From the NCBI GenBank assembly GCA_000727475.1, contig KL647302.1:1311234-1375233 (forward strand): DNA of 64,000 nt, given 5' to 3'. The position numbers were made by a program, and so were the translations under genes. Source of the DNA: Sarcocystis neurona. Taxonomy: Eukaryota > Apicomplexa > Conoidasida > Eucoccidiorida > Sarcocystidae. Shown here piece after piece: positions 23,301 to 35,782 of the stretch (its first letter is position 1; each line of letters opens with the position of its first letter). The notes below the pieces were generated by a model. The model saw nothing but the letters and a program-made list of their open reading frames with translations, was not told where the DNA came from and ran no database searches.

Positions 23301-26300
23301 CTTCGTTGACCACCACAAACGCAGAAGCAGCGGCACCACCTGAAGGACCACCGACGCGTTCGGCGTGGAAGCAGCCAGACAGTGCGTCCTCTCCGTTTGG
23401 CTGCTGAAGATACCAGCCTGCATATCCAAAAACCGAAGCACGAATGTGTCATTACACAGGTAGTGACGCACCTGTGTTCACACTCAGTAAACTACGGTGC
23501 TAATCCACATTTCACACGACTGCTTTCACCCTTTACATGAAGTAAAAAAAGAGAACACAGAACCCGGCTACGCTTCAATTCTTCGGTGGTTCGCACGACC
23601 ATGACACACGGCCGGCGTGGAGATTTACTGAGGTGCATGCTGAGGCAAACAAACGCAGGCGTCGCGTCCGGCTCACTTTGGAACTGTGTACCAACTCTCA
23701 TTTTCATGTGTTACGCTGAATATCAACGCTTGACAGATAAACGCGACCTGCGACTCCCCTATGCTGAAGTGCCAGTGTGCATGGCCCACGCGAAAGAATA
23801 CTTCATGCACTTACACGTGTGCACATGTATTTGTGCGTAAGCCTTGATGAGCCAGTACGAATTGAAAAGGACGTCCTATTACGTGAAATTTATGTGCTCT
23901 TGCATTTACCTTGTCCCACTTTCCTAAGACGTACCCATGTGAGTTTGTCGTGCATCGGTAACGTAACACTTCGTGTTTCCCGATGCATCCTCCAGGTCTC
24001 CATCACGTGGGATGGGTTTGCATGCGGGATCCAACGAGTACTTCATAAAACCCATCATCCGCATGTTGCCTCCGATATCCACTTCAAAACCTGTACACAG
24101 GTACTTACTCAGCAAGAGTTCCACGGATGAGGATAAGGAGTGCGGTCGTCCAGAAAGAGTCGAACTCGCTCTTGTAACGTGAGAAACAACAAAAGGACTC
24201 CCGCGCGGGAGGTGCGTCTCAACGAGCAGTCAAAGCTACGTCATATGAAAGAGAACTGCAAGAGGTATGTGAGCTGTTAAAGCATGGCAGGACGCACCAC
24301 CAGACACCAACTCTGTAAACGGCATATCCGGTTTTTGCAAGCTATCACGAACATGTAAACAGTGCACTGCATCAACAAAACAACAGTGCAGCAACTTGTG
24401 AAACAATATTCAACCAAACTTAAAACACGAATGAAAGGGCCGCCGCGTAACCGTTACATCATGCGGTTGCTCACGCCGCTGCAAGACTGAACGCTGTTAA
24501 TATGCCCCACTGATGATTTACGTGTACAAATACAGTGAAGGGTTGAGAACAGTCAACCGCTAAGAGAAACGCTCTCCGCGTATCACAATGGTGCCGTGAC
24601 GCAGGAAAAAGACCCAAACCTACCCTCGTCGTATACTGTTGTCCAGCTGCCAACAAGTGCACTAGGATTGTCTCCATCGAAGACCCCTAGAGCCTTCCAC
24701 GACTGTCTGTTTGTTCTTCCTGCAGCGGCGTAACTTCGCGTCGCTGAGAAGGGCACCGGTTTGTCCGTTAAGTGTAAACGAACTTGTTTGTAAACACCTG
24801 AAAATTCACTCCACCACGTCCGGGAACTCGCACATGATAGAAGACTCAACAGAGCACAAAAAAATTATTTATATGCAACAACAAACCGATACGGTAACCT
24901 AGTTGGATATATAGAAACTGCACACCCACAAAAGCAGCACCGCACCTCACTAGACAAAAACAGGCTAGAGACATGAACGCGAATCCGCCGCCTACTTGCG
25001 GCTCTATAAGGAGTGTAAAAACCTGGGCGCACGTTCACGACCGACCTTGACTAATGTACACGAATGTTACACATAGACGCTGAAAATCACCTGCATCCTG
25101 CGCGCTACTGGGTACACAACGTAGACGGCCCAGAGAGCACGAACGTCCAAGGAGACGTGCACCCGTGTCTCCTCGTTGTCAAGAAGTACGTCTGCATGAA
25201 CGTGTATACTAATACATACACAGATAGATCGATTCGTATGTGGAATGCGACGCACGGCCTCCCGGTATTTCTCAGGTCCGACCTGCAAGCCTCGAAACGC
25301 GACACCCTTCTCACATGAACATAATAAGAGGGCCGGTATGCCGTCAACAAATGTAGGTTAGTGAAATTCATCTATTACAGGGAATCTGAAAGTACGGAAC
25401 AGTGGAATCGCCACATAGTGGGGAACCTCTTACGTTGCACTGTTACCGCGTAACACACTCTGCAACAAGAAACGCTTGCATGATTCTGCGTTTCATATAC
25501 TCCCAATGCAGCGCATACTACTCGCTCAAGCTCTTAACTACTAACACTCAAGCTGCGCACTGCTGCAATACGAGACGGACGCGCGCGGTAATGAATAAAC
25601 TCAATGAGATACGCACACATTGTCAACACTCGAGACCGCGGCCAAAGACCTTTGGTGTAAACGTAAAAGGTCGTACGCACTTCCACCCACTTCACCGCTG
25701 CTCGCTCAGACTGGCTTCACCCGTCCGACGTGTTCCTGATAATATGGCGCTGTCTTTTTGCATCATATTCGGTTGCATCCACGAGTCGCACGCATCTATA
25801 TCCCGTGCTTCTGCAGATGTGTAACTCGAAAGCACCACGGTGGCTCTACATAGCTGGCTTGGATGATTTAAAAGAATCTCCAGTTAGTCGGAGGCGGGGC
25901 TCTTGAGTGATTTCAGTGCACTCGTGTTTGCTCAAAAAACAAGTGGAGGCATCAAAACGAGCGTTGCTGCTCTAACCTCCTTGAGTCTCCAGAAAAGACT
26001 TATAATCCTGCAGCTCCGAGCGCAGGTTGCTGCTGTTTTTGTTAGGCGTCGTGGAGCCGCAGGAGTGGACAATGCCACGAATGGGGGGAGAAAGGCTGAA
26101 CAACCTGGAAAACAACGACAATCTACAGAAGGAAAAAATACTTGTGCTCGCATAAGGTGACCAAGGAATTTCAACTTCTGTCTCCGTTTACTCGGAAAAC
26201 AATAGTATGCCAGCACCCTTGGTCGTATGAAAAGTATACATGCGGAAACATGTACACGTCTGGACATGCGATGTGTCGGCGTACAAAGAATTCAGGAAAT

Positions 26301-27369
26301 AGAAGGGTACGCTTAGCAAACTACCTAAAGAAAAAGACCACCACTCGTAGCATGTTACGTTTATTGTCAAAGGACAGTATAAGCAGTGGCACAGAATACT
26401 CTAGAACTCGTTTGTTGCCTACCAGGAACGGAAGCGCAGCAGCATGTCATGCATCATCACATTGGTAGGCCGAGGGACACAGTGCCTGTCAACTGTGCAC
26501 CGTCCGTGCAGTACCACCACAGCGCCAAAAATTCTGTCATCCACTCTATCAACGTGTACACTGAAGAGGTATAGAGACGAAGCGGCTTCGCTTGTGAAAT
26601 ACTTGGCCAGGTTTATCGGTTTTTCAGAAGCTGGTAGACTGTACAATGAAGTGCGCCTTTGTGCGGACGAGAATCCCTGCATACACGTACACATCTGCGC
26701 GACGTGATCTCACGTACTCGTGAACCACCAAGACTTGAATGATTTCCGTTTAACCCGAAAATACTGGAGTACACTCACATCGTTACTGCGCGTCCATGTG
26801 TTGCAGCCATGTATGCGCGCCATACTTCACAACGACGTAAAGATAGTCGAGTCATGCTTCCTCATGCTCACAAGCCTTTGAAACGGCGACGTACACGAGG
26901 AACTACCTCACTGGTCATACAGCCTGCTGCCGCACTGCTCCGCATTAGTTGCAGCTCGAAAACTCACAACTAACCAGGCGGAAACCATGAAAACAGTAAC
27001 CCTGTTGACCGATCGAACCACACAAACCTGTACTCCAGCAGTTGATTGTAGACGACAATCATCCCCTACCCTTCCATATGTTCAACACGAAAGAGGACAG
27101 AAACGTACGTACCACGCGTATGCTTCCAACACTACAGCTACATACATATATGACGCAAACATATGCGAACCTTACCAAAGTCCTTTTATGTCAGACACTG
27201 TGGCGTGAATCGGTAGGTCAGCCAGCGCCTTCTGGAAACTCGAGGAGTCGTAGATGGCGACATACAGTAGTACCACAAGCAAAAGAACACGGCGCACCAT
27301 CTGTTCGACACGGTTTGGCGCCCCTGGGGAGCTGCCCGACGGTGCGCTACCCGTCATTTTGTCGAACAT
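20318..27369 (-). CDS. Cathepsin C / dipeptidyl peptidase I (papain family C1), 814 aa
   Basis: A lysosome-like or secreted exopeptidase that removes N-terminal dipeptides. The nine exons are 27369-27176, 26104-25977, 24797-24624, 24090-23935, 23417-23055, 22794-22684, 22372-21728, 21344-21182 and 20828-20318, with all phases compatible (2445 nt). The ATG at 27369 gives a short polar lead and a hydrophobic signal (MVRRVLLLVVLLYVAIY), then LADLPIHATVSDIKGLW. The exclusion domain that restricts the enzyme to dipeptides is present (SCGSTTPNKN, GSWTTVYDEGFEVDIGG). The catalytic residues are visible: Cys near residue 501 (NQGSCGSCYAVA), His near 728 (FTNHAVTLVGWG) and Asn near 757 (WIVRNTWGPLWGEKGY). 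The protein is far longer than mammalian cathepsin C (about 460 aa), mainly through insertions between the exclusion and papain domains and a ~45-residue insert after the Cys helix. Toxoplasma has several CPC paralogues; which one this matches is not decided. Confidence 0.95.
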
Positions 27370-27445
27370 ACAGCCTTAGGCCTGCTTCATGCGCAAGGCC
27401 GTACGGACTTCCGAAGGATCCGATACATAACCAAGTCCTTCTACG
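27370..27445. promoter_or_regulatory. Short divergent intergenic interval
   Basis: Only 76 bp separate the cathepsin C start codon (minus strand, 27369) from the ATG of the plus-strand frame at 27446. If both are genuine, their upstream control regions must overlap each other's leaders. No defined promoter motif is recognised. Confidence 0.25.
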
Positions 27446-27880
27446 ATGGCGGAATTGGGACTTGCACAATGTATTAATGTATGCGAACGTGTAAGAAGTT
27501 ACCAAACGACTTCACGGGAGACAGCGCGGGCAGCGCCCGCCATGGGAATTCATATGCTAGCGAAACAGCCACCGAAAACAGCCATTACGCGTACCAGAGG
27601 GGAAGTGAAAAATGAGTACACGCCGTCGAATGACCCTTATAGCACAGTGTTGCCAGATCAATTCTGGCACGGTATACGAGGAAGCCGTCGATTCCGGTGT
27701 ACTGGCCCGGTTCATCAACGTGGTCGTGGGCGGCTGGATGCGCGTGTCGCAAAAATAGCAGCCGCGCTCGGTGCCGCGCGTACTAAATTACAGATTATCT
27801 TGGAGAAGATGAAACAAACCTCGGCGAAGACGGAGACACTCGGGTTATACGAGAAAGCTTCGGAGATGCAGCAATCCTAG
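27446..27880 (+). CDS. Candidate small protein (144 aa), function unknown
   Basis: An uninterrupted ATG-initiated frame divergent from cathepsin C. The C-terminal third looks like a folded, helical, Lys/Glu-rich protein (KIAAALGAARTKLQIILEKM, LGLYEKASEMQQS). A good donor (GAACGT|GTAAGA) occurs after only 15 codons, so the gene may be spliced and the central part may be intron. No family is recognised. Confidence 0.35.
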   Translation: MAELGLAQCINVCERVRSYQTTSRETARAAPAMGIHMLAKQPPKTAITRTRGEVKNEYTPSNDPYSTVLPDQFWHGIRGSRRFRCTGPVHQRGRGRLDARVAKIAAALGAARTKLQIILEKMKQTSAKTETLGLYEKASEMQQS

Positions 27881-30209
27881 TACCTGATAGGGTGAGCTAC
27901 GACAGCAGCCACGCGCGCCTCGACAGGCAGGTATGCTTGACCGGCTACGCGCTAACAAGGCTGCGCCCGTGTGGCGAGTGAGCAACGCGTGGATCATGAG
28001 CTATATGCAGTGCATGGGGATACACGGTTACACCAGCCGTCCACTGGGCTCACCAGATGCTGCACGTCCTGTAAACCACAAGAGAAAATAGAACTGACGT
28101 TTTAAAAAGGTGTATGTAGATACACGTGTTCTCCTGACGGTGCATATATTTACGGGCGCCCCACGCAAGTAATATAACCGTAGAGGGTTTATCCTGTACA
28201 CGTGCACCACGACACACTGTGGCTCAGAGCGGCAGCCGTCGCACTGTCATGTCCAGTGAACCGGTGGGTATGTTGTAATGCGTGTACGTCACGGTGGTTC
28301 AGCTGACTCAGTCACTCACGACGCTATAGCTGCCGTTGGATACCTGATAAAGCGTCGGATGTTACTGCAGAGCAAGAGTGGCGTTCCCGGAAGTTGATAA
28401 TCCAGTAGATGCTCGTATTTTCTGGTGAAGTGGACTCTCAATTCGTTTCACGACGCCGTAAAAGTGTGAAGACAAGCCACCGACCAAACAGTGCATTTAC
28501 ATTAGAACTGTCTTCCTATCATTAACCCCTTGCAGAGGATAATGCGGTTGACCATGGTTCTGGTGTCCACCCGCGGTCGTCTCTGGGACGCCGTCCTATA
28601 GGCGCCTACGAGAGAACAGCCTGGTGTATAGTAGAGCTCCGGATGTCATTGCAGGCCAAGAGTGGCGTTCTCAGAGTGGTTGATCCAGTAGTCGCTCGTG
28701 TTTTCTGGGAAGGTGGATTCTCAATTCGTTCCACGGCGCTGTGAAAGTGTAAAGACAAGCCGCCGTGCAAACAGCGTCTTTTCAGTAAAACTGCCCTCCT
28801 ATCTTCAACTTGGGGGAGAGAGGTTAGTGTGGTTGACCATAATTCTGGTGTCCATCCGCGGTCGTCTCTGGGAGGCCGTCGTGTAAGCGCCTAAGAGAGA
28901 ACAGGTTGATATCTAGTAGAGCTTCGGATGTCACTGCAGAACCAAGAGTGGCATTCCCACTGTACCGGTCGTGTGATCCGGTACAGGGTCTTATTTTTGG
29001 TGAGGTGAACTCTCAACTCGTTCCACGGCGCTGTGGAAGTGTAAAGACAAGCCGCCGTTCAAACAACATCTTTTCACTTAAACTCTGCAACTTGGGGGAG
29101 AGGTTGTTGTGGTTGACCATAATTCTGGTGTCCAGTCGCGGTCTCCTCGGGGACGCCGCCCCGTAAGCCCTTACGAGAGAACGGGTTCTTTAGTGTCGAG
29201 TCTGAATATATTTGCGAGAACCGCTGGAGTGTACAAAGTAGCATAGGTTCTCGGGCAGCAGACGGTCACATAGTTAAGACAATGTAGAACCCCTGGGGGT
29301 TTCTACATCGTGGGAGTGCTGGGTACTCAGCTATCTCGTGAAAAGGCAGCCCTGCGCCGTGGTAGCCCCAAGATGACACGTTCCTGCCCACGAGTTGACG
29401 CCACCGTGACGTTACCTCCTTCTGTACGACGCGTATAAATATTTTTACCACTGTATGCAGGTGCGTCTTTCCATATTTGTGAAATTTTGAAGAAATCAGC
29501 GCACAGTGCAACTGGATACCGCGCACACTGCAACTGGATACCGCGCACTAGATGCCAAACGCCGCAGCGCAGCGCCCGTTTCGAAGGTGCACCGCTGCGG
29601 GCTAGAGTGTAGAAGCAAGCCTGTGTCAAGTATTTAATGGTCTCAGAAACGTCCTGGATACACAGTGTGGTTTGGTGGCCGTTGCATGTTGTGTTGGTGC
29701 TCCTGAAGCCAGTTTCCTTGCCGACCTGCAGCTTGACTGGCAGTTGCAAGTGTACAAGTCTGCAGTCGTGATTTTGACGTTTACGTGTGCCAGTGTATGG
29801 ACGTTATATGGGCTGTGCAGGACTTGAACGGCGCGTACAAGGTCCTGTGGCACTTGTTGAAGTGAAACACCTGTTGGCAGAAGTCTGCATAATTTGTCAT
29901 ATCTACTGCTATCGAACGCCAGCCTCACGCTGTGGAGGCGCATTAACTGTAGACGCGAAGAAGACTACGAGCGTGCGCTTGTGCTTCCCGCGACAAATGG
30001 TTTCCAGCTATAAATTGTTCCGTTAGTGTGTGATAAGCTAGTGCTAGCATCTCTACAGCGAACGGTCGTGGGGTCGCGCTACATCTTTTACAATATGACC
30101 TCATCACCAGATTCGCCTTTCTGTGACACACTTTTGGGGAAGAGGAGAAACCGCGATCGATAGCAGAGTCATATTTTACAGTCGGCACAAGGAGCGCGTG
30201 TAGAATACA
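27881..30209. other. Intergenic stretch dominated by a triple tandem repeat
   Basis: No gene is supported. The repeat array at 28356-29200 is listed separately. A small near-perfect 22-bp-type duplication (gcgcacagtgcaactggata / gcgcacactgcaactggata) lies at 29499-29547. A minus-strand open frame at 29749-29327 overlaps this and begins with a non-ATG codon. Confidence 0.45.
28356..29200. repeat. Three tandem, diverged copies of a ~285-bp unit
   Basis: Copies begin with cggatgt(t/c)a(c/t)tgcag at 28356, 28640 and 28925, giving periods of 284 and 285 bp. Each contains, in order, an AAGAGTGGCGTTC-like box, CTCAATTCGTTCCACGGCGC, AAGTGTAAAGACAAGCC, a GGTTGACCATAATTCTGGTG box, GTCGTCTCTGGGACGCC and a final ACGAGAGAAC. 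Copies 2 and 3 are closer to each other than to copy 1. No common long open frame runs through all copies, and no terminal inverted repeat or target duplication was seen. Confidence 0.9.
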
Positions 30210-33200
30210 ATGCGGACACGAAGAGTCAGTGGGGACCGTAATTCACGCGGTCTTTCCCTATTCGTAATACTGCTGTATTCGTCTATTCCGCGTGCTCTGC
30301 GTACGCATGCCCTGAGGGGTACGCAATACGGAGCATCACTCCAGACGGGAGAAGACGGACTGCCATTGAGTAAGTGAGTCGAAGGAGCGTGCTTGCAGAC
30401 GCCAGATTTCCACGAGCCCGGTGTGTCTCCACAGGAGCACACTTGCGGGGCTTTTTATGCAGTTGACTTGGTGGACGCCTTCATGGTTGATGAATGCACA
30501 GAATCTCAGTGTAAAGGAGTGCTGCGGGTGACCTTGTACGAGTCCCCACGCCACCGCCTGCCCTCGATTTCGTTTCAAGGGAAGTTGCTTGTTTTCTACT
30601 CGATCACTTTCAAGTGCACATCATCGTACTTGTAGAGCACGAGATCGTACTGAGTAACTAGGCAATTGTAGAGGTCTTATCTTCAAGAAGGAACTATGGC
30701 GCGTGCACAGCTCTCAGAGGGGAGGGTCAGTGTGGCATAAAATGACGAAAAAAAGTTGTTGTGTTGGACGCCCCTCAAAATGATATCAGGTCATTTCGCG
30801 CTGTTGATTCTCAGGTAATTACGGGCGGCATGGTTCGCCAAGGTCCGCAGGCCCATCGTCTGGAAAAAGGTTACAACAACTGCGGGCCTCGTCAACAGAA
30901 TTCGACGAGGCATACAGTTATGCAAATCAGGTTCAATGGGATCAAGCAAGTTCGCTGCAGTTAATGCACAAAGGCGGTACGGCTCTTTCTTCCCCGTTGG
31001 TTGTTATACACGGTGCTTATTGGCAGTGGGGAGAGTTCATCGGATAACTGGTCACGCTTCGTGGCGGAATGCTCTGATACGTCGATTCACCCTACGAACG
31101 AGACGTAGCGACTTTGGTGTCTGTCGCTTTGCACTTCCTGTCGGGAGGTGTACTACCTAGGTGGAAACCTGAAGCGCACCCTATACAGCTTATGACCACT
31201 ATTGCCCTTTTTTTTGTGTAAGAAGCTCTGATGCACTGAGAGCTGTGCGTGTCGTTCACCTTGTCTTGAACGATAATTTCGCTGATACTCGTGCCGTGTG
31301 GAAAAGCTATCGGGAAATAGGTAAACGCGGGAAGTGCCGGTTGGGAGCAGTGCCAACGTCCATACTTGTGGTGCCAGAGAGATTGTATTATGAGCAGCAC
31401 GTTTCACCGCTGAGAAGTAATGACCAAGGGAGAAGTGAAGGCTTTTTAGCTGTAATCCAGACAATGATTTCTTGTTTAACAGAGCAGATTTTGTACACGG
31501 GGTACGAGAGCTGCAGGGAAGTGGAGGACAACGGTGAGTTTACCGGTGTAGGTGTACACCCTGGTACAAAATTGTGGATGACCGGTTTCTCAAAGAGCCG
31601 TGTTCTGCTTGGCTTTCCGCACTGCTGCATTTTGTGTACAGAGTGTGACGGTGTAATTTGGGGGCAGAAGGAAATTGCGTCGTCGCTCAAAGGGGCGAGG
31701 AATTTTCTTAAAAACGTGACGACGCCGCTGTGCTGGCAGTCGTCCTTCGACGTTATGGAGGGTCCCAGAACGAAAACGTGGAGGTTGTGCGTTACCAAGA
31801 GCCCTGAAGGTTACCACTTTTTTTCATGGGTTAGACCTGTCAACGACGCAGAGGGCAAATGCACGTGGCTCAAGGCCATCAAAAAAGTTGACAAAACCGG
31901 TATCGTCAATTGTCTAGATGAAGGTGAGTTGCATGCTCCACACTGCAAACATGCGAACACATCGGTCTATTCTCCGTGGATATGTAGGTTGACGTCGTCT
32001 GCGGATACACAAAAACACCACGCTTGTACATCTGGTTGTGAGCATACTCATATATATGGAGAGAGAGGCAGAGGAGGAGAGACAGACTACGTGTGCGTCA
32101 ATGCTATACGGATACGGTGCTCCGGTGCAAGCTTCCAGCTAGTTTGATACGGAAGCTGGAGACATCTGCGCACTGCATTATGTCGAGCGGCAAGTTGCTA
32201 AAATTTCAATTCATACGTCTCCGCGTACCGCTACGTGTCTAGGTGACTGAACACTATTCAGTCAAGCAGATATGATTTGGGGGTATTGTTTTGTGCAGTC
32301 GATCCCCGCGTGGAGGTAGCGGTCTCGGGAATAGTAGGCGGTCACTCCAGTTGCACAACGTGCGCCGTCGGGGAGTGGCAGGATACTCCTTGCGACAGTT
32401 GGTGTAAAGACGGACTCAAAGGCCGATATAGAAGTATAACTTTTCACGGGAACGCGGAGCACTGCAAACTGAAAGGAGACCTGAGCTGCGACGAGTGTCC
32501 CCCCTTATGGGATGTTCAAATATGCAATACCGACGTCAACTGTGGTGAGATCACTTCTGTCACAGCGTTACACGTTGTACACGTTCTATCGACTCCACGG
32601 ATGTCCCCTCGGAAAAACGTACGAATGACGGGGAGGAAAAAGACGTGGTCAGCCGGGGTGTCGGATACGCAGGGTGGTTGCATAGCTGATTGGAAATGGC
32701 GTCTCTTTCCATCTTTTGCAGTGCAATTTTCATATTGTATGCACAAGCAAATCATGGGCAAGTTAACGCCTTGCGTCGCACTCCTTCGACGCACACGCTA
32801 AACTTTAGTGGTTGGGCTATCTGGTTGTGCGATAGCCTCTCTCTACACTTGTGTGCCGCGTTTGTCGAGTTTTTACTGGTGTGTCTGTGTGGACCGAAGC
32901 AACGGGTCTCCAGTTCGAGACGCACTACTGCCCCACAGAAGGCGAATCCGGTCAACAGACCAGCACCTGGAGGGAATGCCAAGAACGATGCGCTTCTTCT
33001 TTCGCAAGATCAAATGGAGAGCTGTAAGTGCGCAGGTCTCACCTACGAATAATAGCTGCCGTCAGAGGAGGCGACAAAAACTTGAGTGTCCACACATGAG
33101 GAATTGTGGAGCACAACGATTTCCTGCCACAAGCGTACACGTGAGATGGGCTGTTTAAAGAGGTGTCCACCCTGTGTATTATCAGTGTTCAGCAGGGGGA

Positions 33201-35782
33201 CACGTTTATTAAAAACTGGTTGTACTTGTCCTCTACGACACAGCGCACGACTGCTGAGCATAAATATAAGACAATATCACTTCCATCTCTGTTCACGAGT
33301 AATGCTGCTGCTGCTTGCAGAAGTACTCATTCATTTCTTTCCTACATGTTGTGCTCGTAAAGGGTAGTATTTGCGGCTGGTGTCCACGCGCGATTGATGT
33401 TGAAATGTGTGGCAGCCGCTTCATTCAGAGCAACCACAAAAGACGATTCTTCCTCAGACGCGTGTGTGTCCCTGTGTGCTCTTCAGTGCAGATTTGACCA
33501 GTTACTACCAGGCGGACTGCGTGAGGTTTTCGTTTCGCAACGACACGTCTACGTGCGTTCTGCATCCGTTACACACTTGCCCACCAGATGCATCAACGCA
33601 TGATTCCTTGTGGATATCGGGGGACATATTGAGTCCATCGACTGCTGAAACGTCTCTTGTGTGGAGCGAATGGATGACGTGGAGTAGCTGTGACAAAGTG
33701 GACTTCAGTGTCGGGTGGAAGAAGCGCATACGAAGAGTGAGACGGTCTTAATTCTGGAGTCCGATAAAACGTGGCAGCAACGAAAGCTACCAGGTGTTGA
33801 GACAGGACAGCCGCTGCAGTAGGATTTGCTTTGAGCGTGAAGTGAATGGCACTTCATATAGCACTCATGCTGGTGCAGAACTTGGCCTGCTAGTCTGAGC
33901 AGGAGGTGTAGCTTCAGTGAAAACATTTTTACTATAGAGGAAGTTGGTGCGATTTAAACTAAACGTCATATCTGAATTGATTGCGCTGGTATGTATAGGT
34001 GAAAAAGTGGGGTTACGCAGGCGACAATAACGTGGACAGCTCTGCTTGGATCGACGTAGCATCCTGCGACAATGCTCAGCCGTTGAAAGAGGGTGACGTG
34101 AACCTGGCTAGGGCTCCTCATTGTAAGCTGTGTTTTTTCGAAAGAGGAACCTTCGTAATCAGCAGAATTAGGCATGCGTGCAGAGTTCTTGACGTTGTCG
34201 CCTGTGACAGAATGCAATGACAAGTTCTTCACTAGGGACGCAGACGCACTGAACGCTTGAAGTGCCGTTTGTACTTCATTAATCTTCCACGAGTCCGACT
34301 GCTTTACACGAGGAAACATGTGGTGTAGGCCTATGGCTAAATAGACGATCTTGAGACCAAAGCCCTTACTTCTTTGGTAGACAATGGTTTATCTTGACAC
34401 TCTGATGAGCACCTTGCAATAGAAAATGCCGCAGTGGTGTACTAGGGCTCTGAGAAAAGTTTCTTGGTACTGTGTGCTGTCTTTACGGGTGCATTTGGCG
34501 TGTGCTGTGCAGTGATGTGTTGGGTCTATACGGATTTCGAAGATTGGTCGTCTATCGAGTGCGTGCCTGAATGCGGGAGAAACAGGGTGAAGACTCGCTC
34601 ACGGAAAATTCGGCAACAACCCGTACCTCAGGAGAACGGTGAATTCCTCCCAGAGTGTGCAGGCACCGAGCTATCAGCAGAGGCCTTACAGCAGACGCAA
34701 CCGTGTCCCGGCGACGTAGATTGCAGTAAGCGATTAGGCCGTACGCGCTTCGACTCCTTCGATGCTGAATGTGAGGTGGGGTTTACGCTGCGCCTTAGTA
34801 CTCACGAACTGACGCCAGAGCTGTTCTTCTATTTTCGGCCTAAACGTCCATGCTACACTGCTATTAGGGACGGGGTGTGTGCGCCGCTCCTTTCTATGGG
34901 GGACACGTATTCATATCACTAAGCTACCACATACGGAAAGGCACCGACCTCCTACTACCGCAGCTGGGCTGTCGACGTTCGCAGTGGACTGCTTCGGATA
35001 AACGGGAGGGTAGTGTCGAAATGGGCGACCTAGCGAAACCTGTGCAGCTGCCGACAATGTTTGATCCCGCTCGAGGTTTTAATGCCGGCTTCGGTGTCCT
35101 CTTTGCTACGATTGTTTCACAGCCTCCAAGTGCGTCTACTCGGACTGGGCGCCCTGGAGCGAGTGTCGCTGCACGGATGGAATTGGGAGAAGACTGCGTG
35201 CACGACTGCTTGTCTCAGGAGACGAGAGTCAATGCGGCCCACTAGAGGAGAAAGAAAAGTGCGAAGACGTCTCTTGTAGTGAGTTCCTCGACAGTAAAAG
35301 CAATAAGCTCCTGGTCAGCCGCTGTGTATAAGTTTATATATTGTCTTCGCATTGTTCCTGGCGTATGCTTCCATAGGCAAGGTGTGGAAACGTCACTCCA
35401 CACAAGCATAGACGGTGAACTGAAGCGTCGTTATCACAGATACGCACCGGCACGCTGTGTCGCCTTTTGGGCTTTCAATGGAAATTTTGTGCTTGCGATG
35501 CTTGTTTCCCGATCGCAGTTTATGTATAATGATTTTTCGTCCGTTGGAAAGGGTTCCGCTCCACCCGACACACGCTGTCACGCAGAGCTTCAGGCTACAC
35601 TGCAAGGCTATTGGTATTGTTGAGCTTGATTTTTGTCGTGCGCTTTCGCCGCAGGTACTGAATCTTCGAGTAAAACGTTGTACGCTTTCGCCGGTGGTGT
35701 TGGAGCACTGGCCTTGTTGCTGGCGACAGCCGCTTGGTACAGGGTATCTCGAAACAGGTCTGAAGAGGAGGAGCACTTGTGA
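30210..35782 (+). CDS. Membrane protein with PAN/apple and thrombospondin type-1 domains, microneme-adhesin-like
   Basis: Exons: 30210-30369, 30463-30527, about 31488 (or 31483)-31923, 32299-32544, 32870-33023, 33487-33736, 34513-34725, 35123-35278 and 35655-35782. One small exon is probably missing between 33737 and 34512, because the phases there (0 then 1) do not join and a TSR is cut. The ATG at 30210 gives a signal peptide (GLSLFVILLYSSIPRALRTHA). A Cys-rich N-terminal region with an apple-like segment follows, then a TSR (GEWQDTPCDSWCKDG), a PAN/apple domain (STWRECQERCASSF...), TSR starts at VWSEWMTWSSC, DFEDWSSIECVPECG and VYSDWAPWSECRCTDG, a transmembrane helix (FAGGVGALALLLATAAW) and a short acidic tail (SRNRSEEEEHL). 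The layout and ~600-aa size recall the TSR microneme proteins of coccidia (the MIC14/15/16 type), which are secreted apically and bind host ligands. The specific orthologue is not claimed. Confidence 0.85.

Noticed and set aside
25402..25824. 140-codon plus-strand frame
   Set aside because: It lies entirely within intron 2 of cathepsin C, antisense, and starts with a non-ATG codon.
29499..29547. Possible terminal repeat of a mobile element
   Set aside because: It is only a short direct duplication with no inverted repeat, no transposase-like frame and no target duplication.
30370..30405. 36-bp first intron in the TSR/PAN gene
   Set aside because: It is shorter than any other intron in the window. 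An acceptor at 30462 with a better pyrimidine tract gives the same phase and a 93-bp intron.
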